Part shown: piece after piece, positions 63,220 to 64,000 of the stretch
Position numbering within the stretch: the first letter of the stretch is position 1
Layout of the letters: each line of letters starts with the position of its first letter
Origin: Helianthus annuus
Lineage: Eukaryota > Streptophyta > Magnoliopsida > Asterales > Asteraceae
Direction: 5' to 3'
Assembly (NCBI RefSeq): GCF_002127325.2
Contig: NC_035437.2
Location: forward strand, 164,463,145 to 164,527,144
DNA: 64,000 nt
Notes under the pieces: generated by a model
Database searches by the model: none
What the model saw: the letters and a program-made list of their open reading frames with translations, nothing else
What the model was told of the DNA's origin: nothing
Made by a program: the position numbers and the translations under genes

Positions 63220-64000
63220 TTAGTTAGATTGGGGGACCCAAGCCTTAATGGTCTTGGGTCGTCCAAATTCACCAACCACCGGAACATCCATCCAATATCC
63301 ATTACTCCTAACTGGAGTCTTGGATCGTAGACCTGTTGGAATTTGATTTTGATTTCCACTAGGTCTATGGTCCTGAGGGTTCCTATGTGTGTTTGGACTA
63401 TTTGACCTTTGAAAATTTTGATTTTGATTCCAAGAAGCATTATTGTTGTAATTTCTAAAGGCATTGTTATAAAAATTTCGACTACCATTATTTTGGTATC
63501 GATTTTGATATTGACCTTGACTTCTGAAATTATTTGTATTTTGATTGTTCATTCTTGGTGAACTGCTTCTAGATCTCTCGAATCTGCCTGGTGGAGATCT
63601 AGGCTGAAATCTAGGTTGATTTCTTTGAAAACGAGGAACTTGTGGAGTTCCTTTTTCAGCCTTATCCACACCAACAACAACCGTCTCTGGTTGCTTAGGA
63701 GCAGATTTCTTTGGAGAGTTGGACTCTCTCTCCTGCTCATCACCATTCTTCTCTGGTGACTTCTCTCTCTTCCTCTCATCCACCTGTGCTTCATTCTTTT
63801 TGTTAGGACAGCAGCTAGCTACATGTCCTTTGGTGTGACATTTGAAGCACGACATCCTTTTCGAAGACTTCTTATCTGAAGCCTTTGAACTAGATTCAGG
63901 CTTTGATGATGATGCTTTAGAAGAATCTGGTTCAGTTTGCTTAATTTCAGAATTTTCTTTGTTTTTATTTTTAGCAAACTCTACGTTCGATTCATTTTCA
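63220..64000 (-). CDS. Gag C-terminal part, Copia element 2 (runs off the window)
   Basis: The frame is open from the window edge at 64000 to the stop at 63220. It has a Ser/Lys-rich linker, a CCHC knuckle (CFKCHTKGHVASCC) just after 63855, a Lys/Glu-rich stretch, an Asn/Arg-rich stretch (NNFRSQGQYQNRYQNN) and the end WVPQSN, matching WVPISN of element 1. The ATG at 63855 is internal. RNA binding by the knuckle and the basic region is the expected role. The N-terminal core is outside the window. Confidence 0.85.
   Translation of the reverse strand, partial: ENESNVEFAKNKNKENSEIKQTEPDSSKASSSKPESSSKASDKKSSKRMSCFKCHTKGHVASCCPNKKNEAQVDERKREKSPEKNGDEQERESNSPKKSAPKQPETVVVGVDKAEKGTPQVPRFQRNQPRFQPRSPPGRFERSRSSSPRMNNQNTNNFRSQGQYQNRYQNNGSRNFYNNAFRNYNNNASWNQNQNFQRSNSPNTHRNPQDHRPSGNQNQIPTGLRSKTPVRSNGYWMDVPVVGEFGRPKTIKAWVPQSN

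Larger units (their letters stand above)
57445..64000 (-). mobile_element. Decayed Ty1/Copia Sirevirus-type element 2 (partial)
   Basis: Minus-strand element with its 3' LTR inside the window and its gag running off the right edge. Likely left TSD is ATACT (57440-57444). Pol carries one nonsense codon and two frameshifts, so it is older than element 1 and non-autonomous. It shares with element 1 the LTR ends (TGTAGGTCC / CACCAACA), polypurine tract, 3' noncoding blocks and gag/pol junction. Confidence 0.88.

Overview
The window is nuclear DNA of a flowering plant: AT-rich, with no intact single-copy host gene that I can recognise, and built mostly of nested transposable elements. The mix (a chromodomain Ty3/Gypsy element with 3.5-kb LTRs, Sirevirus-type Ty1/Copia elements, MULE, hAT and Harbinger-like MITEs, Helitron-like ends) suits a eudicot. 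Asteraceae is my guess from general familiarity, not something the sequence proves.

Layout. 1-9608: old repeat territory with a Helitron-like end, a relic exon of a GH3 beta-glucosidase, degenerate Hsp70 and Argonaute-PAZ-like fragments, a 10-bp phased A-tract array, and 272-bp and 184-bp tandem arrays. 9609-23819: a complete, very young Ty3/Gypsy chromovirus (Tekay/Del-like) with two 3534-bp LTRs, TSD TTGAT, an extra proline-rich ORF ahead of gag-pol, and an intact 1525-aa Gag-Pol. 23820-27450: inverted relics of the 184-bp array, two double-palindrome elements, and a Pack-MULE (25400-26535, TSD TAGTTTTTA) carrying a piece of an RRP6-like exosome nuclease gene. 27450-43290: a LINE 3' end, Helitron-like ends with GGTACCGGT-rich filler, a hAT MITE (34264-34840), a MULE (35615-37059), a Harbinger-like MITE (39048-39419), a SINE, and a second hAT-like MITE containing a Pol III-type box A/box B pair (41005-41500).

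43291-55303: a Harbinger-like MITE split by a complete minus-strand Ty1/Copia Sirevirus (43361-54728, TSD GAGTG, LTRs identical by eye) with intact Gag and Pol frames. 55304-64000: noncoding DNA, then a fragment of another Copia LTR (56677-57444) interrupted by a second, decayed minus-strand Sirevirus-like element that runs off the right edge.

How it works together. The Gypsy element and Copia element 1 have all the parts for autonomous retrotransposition (promoter-bearing LTRs, iMet-type primer-binding site, polypurine tract, Gag, protease, RT, RNase H, integrase). The short TIR elements depend on transposases encoded elsewhere. The most unusual signals are a family of paired 34-44 bp palindromes spaced 90-107 bp apart (four pairs), five mini-hairpins with compensatory stem changes in the Gypsy leader, a shared gag/pol junction in both Copia elements with in-frame stops and an acceptor-like TGTGCAG, and a roughly 1.9-kb conserved noncoding block 3' of pol.
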